From NCBI GenBank assembly GCA_022563625.1, contig JADFNA010000176.1:1-5007 (forward strand): 5,007 bases of DNA, in the 5' to 3' direction. The stretch is from Candidatus Zixiibacteriota bacterium. Lineage in GTDB: Bacteria > Zixibacteria > MSB-5A5 > GN15 > JACZUZ01. The position numbers and the translations under genes are program-made. Below, in pieces: positions 1-5,007 of this stretch (its first letter is position 1; the number at the start of each line of letters is the position of its first letter). The notes below the pieces were generated by a model. It was not told where the DNA came from. It saw only the letters and a program-made list of their open reading frames with translations, and searched no databases.

Positions 1-1
1 T

Positions 2-1096
2 TTCAGCAGGTTTTGTGACCCGATAACCGCCAGTTATAGTCTCGCGGATGAAAATCTGCTTTCCTGGGCCGCGATACGCACACCGGCTGATATTGAGCAC
101 AGAAAGACACTCGGAATATTTAACCAGTTCCAGCTGGGTGACAATAACGGCAATCCCAATGACGGCAACAGCGCGGCCAACGGCGAACTTGGTGATTTCT
201 ATGGCGGGCCGGCAGTGGGAGCGCTGGCCCTTGAATACTGGTTCAACCAGGGATTCGGCCAGTCGATGCAAATCGGCGGGTCCAAACTTACAATACAACA
301 GGCCGCTGACAGGTTGGGCGGCTTCATGCAGATTCCCGTAAACGGCGGACTTGAAGATGATTGGTTTGTGTTTGGATTTCAGTCCTATCTCGCGGTAACC
401 GGCTTTTCTGAACAGAAAATTGAATTCACCCGTGATGTAAGTTACAGCGTATTGCGCAATTGGGCCGAAGAGATCGGCGGGGTTGTCATGTTTGCAGTGG
501 ACGGAGTTCCCGGACGCTGGCTGGCTGTCGACGGTTTCAGCGGGCTGCCAACCACCCAGAACGCATTCCGCGTGGTTGTCTCTGATCCATTTGACGCGAC
601 AACGAAATTCGTTTTCTGGCGCGACACACAGTCAGGCTCTGAAGTGTTTATTGGCGGCGCCTGGCGCGATGTCGCGCTGATGACGCGTTTGTTGCCGGCA
701 AATCCGCCGCCGGTAGGCCGCACACAGTTTAATGACGGGTTCATTCCGATACCATCCCCATTTTCATTACAAATAGATGGGGCAGCTCAGAACTTGGTTG
801 ACGGAAACTTTTATTTTTTCACACTGGAAATGTCAGACTTCGACGGAAATCTCGGAGCAGAGACAGTTCTGCTACGATATATTTGCGACGCATTTGCCGC
901 GGGCGATTATGACGGCGACGGGTTGGCAAATATCTCAGATTTAGTTTTCGCTATAAACTTTCAGTTGTTTGGCGGCCCGGCCCCGGTTGGTGGAGCAGGC
1001 CGGGCGGACGCAAATTGTAATGGCGGAGTTGAAACATCCGATTTGCATCACTATGTATTCTGGTTATTCGCTGGCGGACCGGCGCCCTGCCAGTAG
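2..1096 (+). CDS. Secreted dockerin-ended protein with degenerate C39-like peptidase domain (5' partial)
   Basis: The frame is open from base 2 to a TAG at 1094-1096, with no stop up to the left edge, so the N-terminus and any signal peptide lie outside the window. The GTG at 215 is internal and should not be taken as the start. Residues about 60-205 (counted from base 2) resemble the C39-like papain-type peptidase fold: a GGPAVGALALEYW segment (from 203), a GRWLAVDGF strand (512 onward) and an SDPF turn (581). Family members normally have CGP at the first site and GHW or GHY at the second; here they are GGP (Gly at 203-205) and GRW (Arg at 515-517), so peptidase activity is unlikely. The C-terminus is a type I dockerin with two calcium loops, D-Y-D-G-D-G-L-A-N-I-S-D at 905-940 and D-A-N-C-N-G-G-V-E-T-S-D at 1007-1042, each followed by a GGPAP turn. 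A dockerin implies an extracellular protein held by a cohesin or a similar partner. The dockerin call is firm; the C39 link is by-eye similarity. Confidence 0.85.
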   Translation, partial: FSRFCDPITASYSLADENLLSWAAIRTPADIEHRKTLGIFNQFQLGDNNGNPNDGNSAANGELGDFYGGPAVGALALEYWFNQGFGQSMQIGGSKLTIQQAADRLGGFMQIPVNGGLEDDWFVFGFQSYLAVTGFSEQKIEFTRDVSYSVLRNWAEEIGGVVMFAVDGVPGRWLAVDGFSGLPTTQNAFRVVVSDPFDATTKFVFWRDTQSGSEVFIGGAWRDVALMTRLLPANPPPVGRTQFNDGFIPIPSPFSLQIDGAAQNLVDGNFYFFTLEMSDFDGNLGAETVLLRYICDAFAAGDYDGDGLANISDLVFAINFQLFGGPAPVGGAGRADANCNGGVETSDLHHYVFWLFAGGPAPCQ

Positions 1097-1137
1097 CGCC
1101 AACAGGACTCGATAAAGCCGCGGAAGAACAGGAAAGC

Positions 1138-1157
1138 GGGCACGGCGTGCCGTGCCC
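1138..1157. repeat. GC-rich inverted repeat between convergent genes
   Basis: GGGCACGG (1138-1145) and CCGTGCCC (1150-1157) form a perfect 8-bp stem around a CGTG loop. It lies in the gap between the dockerin gene and the holin-like gene, whose 3' ends face each other. Read on the - strand it is followed by a weakly T-rich stretch (GCTTTCCTGTTCTT), so it could end the phage-like operon. Read on the + strand there is no T run directly after it. Near-identical GGGGCACGGC..GCCGTGCCCC palindromes are, from memory, common dispersed intergenic elements in several environmental phyla, so it may be a copy of a genome-wide repeat. Only one copy is in this window. Confidence 0.75.
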
Positions 1158-1161
1158 CTAC

Positions 1162-1188
1162 AACAAGCGTGGTGACGTTGTTCTTTTT
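1162..1188 (+). terminator. Possible rho-independent terminator after the dockerin gene
   Basis: AACAA (1162-1166) and CGT (1168-1170) pair with ACG (1175-1177) and TTGTT (1178-1182) around a GGTG loop, with one bulged G at 1167. The stem is followed by CTTTTT (1183-1188). Position, 66 bp past the dockerin stop, and the T run fit a terminator, but the stem is AT-rich and bulged, so it would be weak alone. The stronger inverted repeat just upstream may assist it. Confidence 0.4.
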
Positions 1189-1220
1189 GTCATGTACTGT
1201 TATTTCTTTCCGCTGTCGTC

Positions 1221-1574
1221 CTATGATCTCTTCTTGCGCGCCAGCGCGGCATCTACGGCCCGGCGTGAGATTTCCTGGTTGATACCGCATATCTCCGCCA
1301 GTTTGTCCACGGCTTGATCAAGCGCTTCCAGCCAGCGTTTATTCGGGTATTTCGCCACTAATGCGTCAGTGATTTCATCCGCGATTACCGCTATCCACTG
1401 CGCGAACTGTTTACGTTTGCCGATTTTTAACAGTGGCGCCAGATAACGGGAGCCAACCCAGCCGACAACGGCCAGGGCCGCAGAGCCTACGCCGCCGATG
1501 ATTGAACCGATATTCGACGACACAAAATCCAGCACATCTCCAAAAAATGAAAAAGCCATCATGATGATTCTCAT
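1221..1574 (-). CDS. Small membrane protein, LLH-type phage holin-like
   Basis: This 117-aa protein has a hydrophobic, Gly/Ala-rich segment at about residues 22-50 (IGSIIGGVGSAALAVVGWVG), which would make one membrane helix. A basic turn (KIGKRK, 51-56) and a long soluble helical tail follow. The tail (57-112) has the pattern of LLH/superfamily 6 phage holins: an AxxIADEITDAL helix, a K-Y-P-N-K-R linker, an ALDQAVDKLAEICGI helix and an ISRRAVDAALA helix. Such proteins assemble in the inner membrane and release or activate the endolysin at the end of infection. It is the last gene of the - strand operon, 25 bp after the fibre gene. ATG at 1574 is the longest start, but its upstream GAGAA is too distant to be convincing; the ATG pair at codons 5 and 6 (1562 and 1559) has GAGAA at better spacing. 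No endolysin is next to it. The family assignment rests on layout and pattern, not on an alignment. Confidence 0.65.
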   Translation of the reverse strand: MRIIMMAFSFFGDVLDFVSSNIGSIIGGVGSAALAVVGWVGSRYLAPLLKIGKRKQFAQWIAVIADEITDALVAKYPNKRWLEALDQAVDKLAEICGINQEISRRAVDAALARKKRS

Positions 1575-1599
1575 TTCAATGGTTATTTCTCAAACACGT

Positions 1600-3120
1600 T
1601 TACCAGGTGACACGCCAGCTCGTACTGTCGGGCGCTATCAGGCGCCTGCGCAGAATTGTCCCGTCAGTGTGAAAGATGGTGAACTCATAGCTGGTTGTAT
1701 CCGGAATGAGTAAACTGTTAGGGATCAGATCTAATTCAAACAGCCCCGCTCCATCGGTAATGGCGCTGACGGCGAATGGCGCGATAATCGCCCCGGTTGT
1801 TTGTGCCACGCCGGACGGTAAGAACGCGCTGGCAACAGCGCCCGAATCAGGCAAACCAGAGACATTCAGCACAAATCCCCAGGCGCGCACACGGTCGGGG
1901 GCCGTCGGAGCGCCGGGGTCAAACGGATATGCCGAAATCGTGTCTGTCATAGTTCCGCTGACCACCAGTGTGTCATAGGCTGGAAAAATGTGGCCGCGCA
2001 GCGTGACTGTGACGACAAAGCTGTCAGCGTTCAAGTTGAATGCCGCTTTCCCGGAATTGTCACTGGCGCCGATGGCCAGCAGCGATGTTTGTGAAACATT
2101 GAACACTGCAACTGAGGCCCCCGGGGTGACCTGTGCGGTGGCGGTGTCGAGCGTTACCAATGTCACCGAGAAAGCCCCCTGTCCGCCGGAGGCAGATGAA
2201 ACTTTTGCGTCGAGGAAATCCCCAAAGGTAGCGCCGAGCGTGTGGTTTGCGGACGGAGTGTTCCACACCCAGCGGGCGATGGCGGTTGAATCTCCTGATC
2301 CGCCGAGTTCGGTGCGATTGGAATCCACCGCGCCGCCTTTGGCAAAAACAGAATCCTGCGCGGGGTCGAATGTCGAAAACCCTGTCGCCCGATATTGCGG
2401 GAAATCTTTGAGGGTCTTGCCGAAACCGATACTCACTGCAGCGGTATCAGTACCCCACAATTCCGCTTTCCAGGAATCTGATAAATGGACGCCGGTAAAA
2501 ACATCTGTTTCAAACTGTCCCGGCGCGAATGTCCCGCCGAACTCATCAATATCAATTGCAAGATTTGCAATTGATGCGTCAGTGATAGCATCGGTGTTAA
2601 TCGCCGCCACTGTGACCGGTGAGATTGATGCAAATCCGTTGTCCAGCGTATCGAGCGCCGCCCTGGATGAGACAGCGGCAAGTCCGGTAGAATCTCCCAT
2701 CTCGTCAAGCTCCCAGCCGACGATCTGAAACGAAAAACGGGTTATGGTGCGCAGGGCGAGGCTGTTTGATTTAGCCATCAGCGCGCCGCTGTAGTAACCG
2801 CTGGCGCCTGCGCCATCGATGTCTGATATTTTGCGGCTGTAATAGTAGAATGTTTGCCCGCCAATGCGTACCGTGTCCAGTCCAGTCATTGCGGTGTTTC
2901 CACTGTCTGCAAACACGAAAGCATTTGCCTTGCCCCCGCCGAAGATCGCGACATAGAATGAATCTGCTGCGGCGGGGTTTCCCAGTGTGTCAAGGGACAG
3001 GATGGCCACGGTCAGGCTGTCTTCAGATGTTTCTGAGACACTGGAATTGTTTACGATTGGGGTAGCGCCAGCAAACGAGTGGAGCGCCATCATTCCCAGC
3101 GCCAGTAATATGCTTTTCAT
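1600..3120 (-). CDS. Exported phage tail-fibre-like protein with two carboxypeptidase-regulatory-like domains
   Basis: This 506-aa protein starts with a clear Sec signal peptide, MKSILLALGMMALHSFAGA, with likely cleavage after Ala19. Residues about 27-137 form a beta-rich domain (SLDTLGNPAAADSFYVAIF ... KISDIDGAGASGYYSG ... FSFQIV) that resembles N-terminal domains of phage baseplate or tail-fibre proteins. Residues 174-194 carry an Ile/Ala/Asp-rich motif (TDAITDASIANLAID), and 251-308 the series FDPAQDSVF, STAIARWVW and NHTLGATFGDFLDAKVSS, which I recognise as a recurrent phage tail-fibre signature. Residues about 330-400 (GASVAVFN ... NSGKAAFNL ... GHIFPAYDTLVVSGT) look like a carboxypeptidase-regulatory/transthyretin-like beta sandwich. 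Residues 411-503 (ITDGAGLFELDLIPNSLL ... APDS) look like a second such domain. The ATG overlaps the previous gene's stop as ATGA, with AAAGG 8 nt upstream, so the start is secure. A secreted adhesin of phage origin is an alternative. The phage link is an inference from motifs. Confidence 0.8.
   Translation of the reverse strand: MKSILLALGMMALHSFAGATPIVNNSSVSETSEDSLTVAILSLDTLGNPAAADSFYVAIFGGGKANAFVFADSGNTAMTGLDTVRIGGQTFYYYSRKISDIDGAGASGYYSGALMAKSNSLALRTITRFSFQIVGWELDEMGDSTGLAAVSSRAALDTLDNGFASISPVTVAAINTDAITDASIANLAIDIDEFGGTFAPGQFETDVFTGVHLSDSWKAELWGTDTAAVSIGFGKTLKDFPQYRATGFSTFDPAQDSVFAKGGAVDSNRTELGGSGDSTAIARWVWNTPSANHTLGATFGDFLDAKVSSASGGQGAFSVTLVTLDTATAQVTPGASVAVFNVSQTSLLAIGASDNSGKAAFNLNADSFVVTVTLRGHIFPAYDTLVVSGTMTDTISAYPFDPGAPTAPDRVRAWGFVLNVSGLPDSGAVASAFLPSGVAQTTGAIIAPFAVSAITDGAGLFELDLIPNSLLIPDTTSYEFTIFHTDGTILRRRLIAPDSTSWRVTW
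2551..2575. repeat. Perfect 11-bp inverted repeat inside the fibre-like gene
   Basis: ATCAATTGCAA (2551-2561) and TTGCAATTGAT (2565-2575) are perfect reverse complements around a 3-nt loop. The element is AT-rich in a GC-richer gene and codes for the Ile-Ala-Asn-Leu-Ala-Ile stretch, so part of the symmetry may come from the repeated Ala-Ile codons. No T run follows on either strand. Confidence 0.7.
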
Positions 3121-4052
3121 TTCGCGGACCTTTCTGTGTGTATTGAGGAAGGACTGTCACGCCGTCCCATTTGCTGTATGATGCGTCGCCTGCGGGCGGG
3201 AAGCGCGCTTACGGCCTGGTGTACCCATTGAAACTGCGGACGTGATGTGGGAGTTGCGTTTTCCGAAGAACCGCACTGGTAAAAGTGGCTTTCACCGCCG
3301 GAGGCCCATTTGAGTACGATCCCGTAGGCGGTCCCCGCATAGATGTTTTTGGCCGTTGCCAGGGGGAAAGGGACCGGTAATGTGTCCCCGTCTGGTATGG
3401 CAAGTGTGTCCCACAGGATGAGCGATGTTCCGTCGGAGACTTTCCAGACAAATGTATCAATCGCTATCCGTTTCATGGAAAGAGCGGAGCTTAGTTTCAG
3501 TACGCCGGTTACTCCGGCAGTAGACCAAGCTACTCCGTTTGTCCGGTTGTCCCATGAGACAGCGTTGCCGTCGTTCTCATTCCAAGCCTGAGTGACTTCG
3601 TAAAGATCATAAATAGTTTCATTCGGATCCAATGACGGCAGGCTCAACATGGTTACCCAGAGCGTGCAGGCCCTTATCTCCCGGCCGGCCGGGACCCCGT
3701 TGCCTGCATCGTTGGTATCACCGGTGAACACCAGCGTGTCGAGGAAAATCGGATGCCGGTCATCTGTCGCAAACAGGTTCGTCCCCCAGCTAACGCTGGA
3801 GACTGTGCCGCGCTTTTGTGTAGGGCTGCCTTGACGCGGATCACCGTCCCTAATCCAGGCTGCCGAGCTGTCACGATCTGTTCTGAACTCAGCGCATCCG
3901 GCGCAAATTCCCGCCTCAGCCAGCCTGTTTGTGGCAGCTATGGTTACGAAGAGTATCAATAAAAAGGGCATCGTTTTGTACAGCGTTTTGTAGTGCGTTA
4001 TGACAAGTGTGTGATGACTCATGGCCGGATTATTTTGCGGGTTATACATCAT
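3117..4052 (-). CDS. Exported DNRLRE-domain protein, probable fibre or surface protein
   Basis: This 311-aa protein has a 27-residue polar lead, then a hydrophobic core (PFLLILFVTIAA, 29-40) and a cleavage-like AEA at 45-47, so it should be exported. The mature part matches the DNRLRE domain layout seen in large secreted and fibre proteins: A-W-I-R-D at 65-69; a strand IRACTLWVTML (126-136); the hallmark YEVTQAWNENDGNAVSWDNR (151-170) with VAWSTAG (174-180); and a closing SENATPTSRPQFQWVH (263-278). The last 33 residues are Arg- and Ser-rich and fall outside the domain. ATG at 4052 is chosen because GAAGGA lies 5 nt upstream; internal ATGs at 4022 and 3971 lack a Shine-Dalgarno site, although the one at 3971 would give a compact signal peptide. 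It overlaps the 97-aa gene by 11 bp and the next gene by an ATGA. DNRLRE proteins occur both in phage-like clusters and as host surface proteins, so its job is inferred from neighbours. Confidence 0.8.
   Translation of the reverse strand: MMYNPQNNPAMSHHTLVITHYKTLYKTMPFLLILFVTIAATNRLAEAGICAGCAEFRTDRDSSAAWIRDGDPRQGSPTQKRGTVSSVSWGTNLFATDDRHPIFLDTLVFTGDTNDAGNGVPAGREIRACTLWVTMLSLPSLDPNETIYDLYEVTQAWNENDGNAVSWDNRTNGVAWSTAGVTGVLKLSSALSMKRIAIDTFVWKVSDGTSLILWDTLAIPDGDTLPVPFPLATAKNIYAGTAYGIVLKWASGGESHFYQCGSSENATPTSRPQFQWVHQAVSALPARRRRIIQQMGRRDSPSSIHTERSAK
3129..3133 (-). promoter_or_regulatory. Ribosome binding site for the 506-aa fibre-like gene
   Basis: AAAGG on the - strand lies 8 nt before the ATG at 3120, inside the end of the DNRLRE gene. 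With the ATGA overlap it supports coupled translation and fixes the start that gives the signal peptide. Confidence 0.6.
3679..3694. repeat. Perfect 16-bp GC palindrome inside the DNRLRE gene
   Basis: TCCCGGCCGGCCGGGA is its own reverse complement. It codes for part of Val-Pro-Ala-Gly-Arg-Glu, so codon choice in a GC-rich stretch can explain it. No regulatory role is visible. Confidence 0.6.
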
Positions 4053-4335
4053 GAGGATCCTTCGGGCCGGCGCCCCTGGTGGAATTGTCGTTTGGTTTCT
4101 TGTTTTTCTGATCCAGTGTATCGCGGCGGATTCCGTTTATCATCGTCCAGAATTGTTTCTCCCGGTCATCCGCGGGCGCCAGTTTTCTTTTTAGCTCAAT
4201 CGCTTTTAACAGTTCACTCACTTTGTATTGTCCTCCCTTTGCCAGCAAGTCTTTGTATATGATTTCAATTACTTCTTCAATTTTCTTTATGTCTTCTTCA
4301 GCGCCCTCCGGCGGCGCCGTGCGTTTGGGACTCAT
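4042..4335 (-). CDS. Small charged helical protein of unknown function
   Basis: This 97-aa protein belongs to no family I can name. Residues 12-33 (AEEDIKKIEEVIEIIYKDLL) form a strongly acidic amphipathic, coiled-coil-like helix. Residues 35-55 (GQYKVSELLKAIELKRKL) form a second helical unit, and 56-76 (DREKQFWTMINGIRRDTL) a third. The tail from about 77 is Lys-, Asn- and Pro-rich and probably disordered. There is no signal peptide or membrane segment, so it is cytoplasmic. The start is well supported: GGAG (4341-4344) lies 5 nt upstream, and the ATG overlaps the preceding stop as ATGA (4332-4335). Its stop lies 11 bp inside the DNRLRE gene, whose Shine-Dalgarno site is embedded in this reading frame, so the two are coupled. 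In a phage-like operon a small helical protein could be a chaperone, adaptor or packaging factor, but nothing in the sequence decides this. Confidence 0.7.
   Translation of the reverse strand: MSPKRTAPPEGAEEDIKKIEEVIEIIYKDLLAKGGQYKVSELLKAIELKRKLAPADDREKQFWTMINGIRRDTLDQKNKKPNDNSTRGAGPKDPHDV
4058..4063 (-). promoter_or_regulatory. Ribosome binding site for the DNRLRE gene
   Basis: GAAGGA on the - strand ends 5 nt before the ATG at 4052. It lies inside the last codons of the 97-aa gene and favours the long start over the internal ATGs at 4022 and 3971. Confidence 0.65.
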
Positions 4336-4676
4336 CCAAGCTCCATAATGATCAGGTCAACAACCGTTGTACCAGCGCCGCCGCTTTCCCTGGCTACCTT
4401 GAATCCAGCGCTGAACTCACGTCCAACAAGGAATACACGCTCAGCGGATTTGGGCATTATCAGCGCTTTCGGTTCTTTTATTGTCGAAGGCAGTGGATTG
4501 CCCCGGTGGTCAATCAATTCTGCGAACAACACTGTTTGCTCCAACCCTCCGATAGTAACCGGGTTGTATGTTATCCGTGATTCTCCGTTGACCGATTCGA
4601 CTGTCGCCAGTGACAGTGTCAGACTCGACGGGGCGCCCCAGACGACGAAGTCCGGCGCCAGCCAGATGCGTATCAT
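4332..4676 (-). CDS. Beta-rich protein of unknown function, probably truncated at its 5' end
   Basis: This frame gives 114 aa with no signal peptide and no family I recognise. It is rich in alternating hydrophobic residues and Thr/Val/Gly, as in a small beta-sandwich: SSLTLSLATVESV (17-29), QTVLFAELIDHRGNPLPS (47-64), ERVFLVGREFSAGFKVA (79-95) and GTTVVDLIIMEL (102-113). It is the first gene of the phage-like operon and is coupled to the next by ATGA. The start at 4676 is suspect. It has no well-spaced Shine-Dalgarno site, a TAA lies 9 codons further upstream in the same frame, and the first 8 or 9 codons overlap DNA that on the other strand codes for the conserved permease segment GASQMRII. 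The likeliest reading is that the true N-terminus was lost at a junction near 4650 and that the ATG is accidental. A small phage structural protein fits the context but is not shown. Confidence 0.6.
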   Translation of the reverse strand: MIRIWLAPDFVVWGAPSSLTLSLATVESVNGESRITYNPVTIGGLEQTVLFAELIDHRGNPLPSTIKEPKALIMPKSAERVFLVGREFSAGFKVARESGGAGTTVVDLIIMELG

Positions 4677-4690
4677 CTTCCGGCATATGG
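4640..4690. other. Junction between the phage-like operon and the ABC permease gene
   Basis: To the left, the - strand operon loses its leading gene without a promoter or a convincing ribosome binding site. To the right, the + strand codes for a DppC-type permease from the middle of its EAA loop onward. In the permease frame the residues before S-G-A-S-Q-M-R-I-I (from 4651) are R-L-D-G-A-P-Q-T-T-K, which do not fit the family's usual E-x-x-x-x-A-A-R-A, so the break is placed near 4645-4655. I see no tRNA, integrase or terminal repeat here. An assembly chimera, a rearrangement or an insertion are all possible. Confidence 0.6.
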
Positions 4691-4959
4691 TACCGTCCTT
4701 TTACAGCCACATCATCGCCTCCACTACCCTCGCCCTGCCAGCGATAATTATCAGCGAGACGTCGTTGAGCTTCCTGGGCCTTGGATTGAGGCCCCCCGCC
4801 ATCAGCTGGGGCGTAATGCTCCAGTCGGCCCAGAACGTTCAGGCCGTTGCACTATTCCCCTGGCTGTTGATACCTGCACTCCCCGTAATAGTCGCTGTAC
4901 TGGCTTTCAACTTCCTGGGGGATGGACTCCGAGATGCAGCCGACCCCTACGCCCAGTAG
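4651..4959 (+). CDS. Peptide ABC transporter permease, DppC/OppC type, C-terminal fragment
   Basis: About 102 codons, ending at TAG (4957-4959), encode the last third of a DppC/OppC inner-membrane permease, whose full length is usually about 280-310 aa. Visible in order are the distal half of the EAA loop, GASQMRIIFRHMVPS (4654-4698), which docks on the ATPase; a membrane helix (IIASTTLALPAIIIS); the family hallmark ETSLSFLGLGLRPPAISWG (4756-4812); a last membrane helix (LFPWLLIPALPVIVAVLAF); and the closing FNFLGDGLRDAADP. The protein would form half of the channel for di- or oligopeptide import. The in-frame opening runs back to 4228, but that upstream part is antisense to the phage-like genes and is not permease. 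The true 5' two-thirds are absent, so this is either a broken gene or one side of a chimera. The next gene, an ATPase, overlaps its 3' end, as is normal in such operons. Confidence 0.85.
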   Translation, partial: SGASQMRIIFRHMVPSFYSHIIASTTLALPAIIISETSLSFLGLGLRPPAISWGVMLQSAQNVQAVALFPWLLIPALPVIVAVLAFNFLGDGLRDAADPYAQ

Positions 4960-5007
4960 CACGACATTGGTCACCAAAGAGACAACGCCACTTCTCTCCG
5001 TTCGAGG
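4934..5007 (+). CDS. Peptide ABC transporter ATP-binding protein, DppD/OppD type (3' partial)
   Basis: An ATG at 4934 opens a frame that runs off the right edge after 24 codons and 2 bases. It ends in T-P-L-L-S-V-R, the usual first strand of DppD/OppD ATPases (PLLSVRDL...), which comes before the Walker A motif; that motif lies outside the window. The start overlaps the permease stop by 26 bp, with GGA about 7 nt upstream. A TTG at 4967 is an alternative start that would avoid most of the overlap. Gene order permease then ATPase is the standard Dpp/Opp operon order and supports the call despite the short length. Confidence 0.65.
   Translation, partial: MQPTPTPSSTTLVTKETTPLLSVR

Noticed and set aside
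48..341. A 97-aa + strand open frame near the left edge
   Set aside because: It overlaps the dockerin gene in another frame. That gene's frame is open through the whole region and carries domain signals.
215..1096. GTG at 215 as the start of the dockerin protein
   Set aside because: The same frame is open back to base 2, and the GTG falls within the conserved GGPAV segment, so it is an internal valine.
1051..1290. A 79-aa - strand open frame across the convergent gap
   Set aside because: It is made of the ends of two real genes plus the translated intergenic palindrome, and has no ribosome binding site or domain.
1988..2728. A 246-aa + strand open frame
   Set aside because: It lies wholly antisense to the 506-aa gene, which has a signal peptide, a ribosome binding site and recognisable domains. 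The + frame is Ser/Thr/Pro/Val-rich without any motif.
3679..3694. GC-rich 16-bp palindrome as an operator or attachment site
   Set aside because: It is inside a coding sequence, has no second copy in the window, and is easily explained by GC-rich codons.
4228..4959. A 243-aa + strand open frame that could be called a permease
   Set aside because: Only the part from about 4651 matches the permease family. The earlier codons are antisense to three - strand phage-like genes and show no membrane helices in the family order.
1..5007. CRISPR array, tRNA or rRNA genes, insertion sequence ends
   Set aside because: I saw no regularly spaced direct repeats, no tRNA cloverleaf pattern and no transposase-like or integrase-like reading frame on either strand.

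Overview
The window looks like a metagenomic contig of about 53-55% GC (estimated by eye) from an uncultivated bacterium. It has three blocks. The first is the 3' part of a secreted, dockerin-ended protein on the + strand (2-1096). The second is a tightly packed five-gene, phage-like operon on the - strand (4676 down to 1221). The third is the tail of a peptide ABC transporter operon on the + strand (about 4651-5007). The type I dockerin with paired calcium loops, each followed by a GGPAP turn, and the Cys-containing C-terminus are a style I associate with candidate phyla of the FCB group such as Zixibacteria. That placement comes from recall and is tentative.

Block 1 (2-1096): a reading frame open at the left edge encodes a region that aligns by eye with the C39-like papain-fold peptidases, but the positions expected to hold the catalytic Cys and His carry Gly and Arg. 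It ends in a two-loop dockerin. The 124-bp convergent gap after it (1097-1220) holds a strong GC-rich inverted repeat and a weaker hairpin followed by a T run, and no gene.

Block 2 (- strand), in transcription order: a 114-codon beta-rich unknown protein whose 5' end is doubtful; a 97-aa charged helical protein; a 311-aa exported DNRLRE-type protein; a 506-aa exported protein with phage tail-fibre motifs and two carboxypeptidase-regulatory-like beta domains; and a 117-aa LLH-type holin-like protein. The first four are linked by overlaps of 4, 11 and 4 bp, two of them ATGA, and the last follows after 25 bp. This indicates one transcript and translational coupling. The set reads as the distal end of a phage or phage-derived structural and lysis module. 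Its oddity is that both fibre-like proteins begin with Sec-type signal peptides.

Block 3 (+ strand): from about 4651 the sequence is unmistakably the C-terminal third of a DppC/OppC permease, followed in an overlapping frame by the first 24 codons of the expected DppD/OppD ATPase. The permease match begins abruptly inside the conserved EAA loop, exactly where the phage-like operon loses its 5' end. This is therefore a junction: an insertion or rearrangement in the host, or an assembly chimera. It is the structural point in the window that most needs checking. I do not see a complete new defence or mobile system here.
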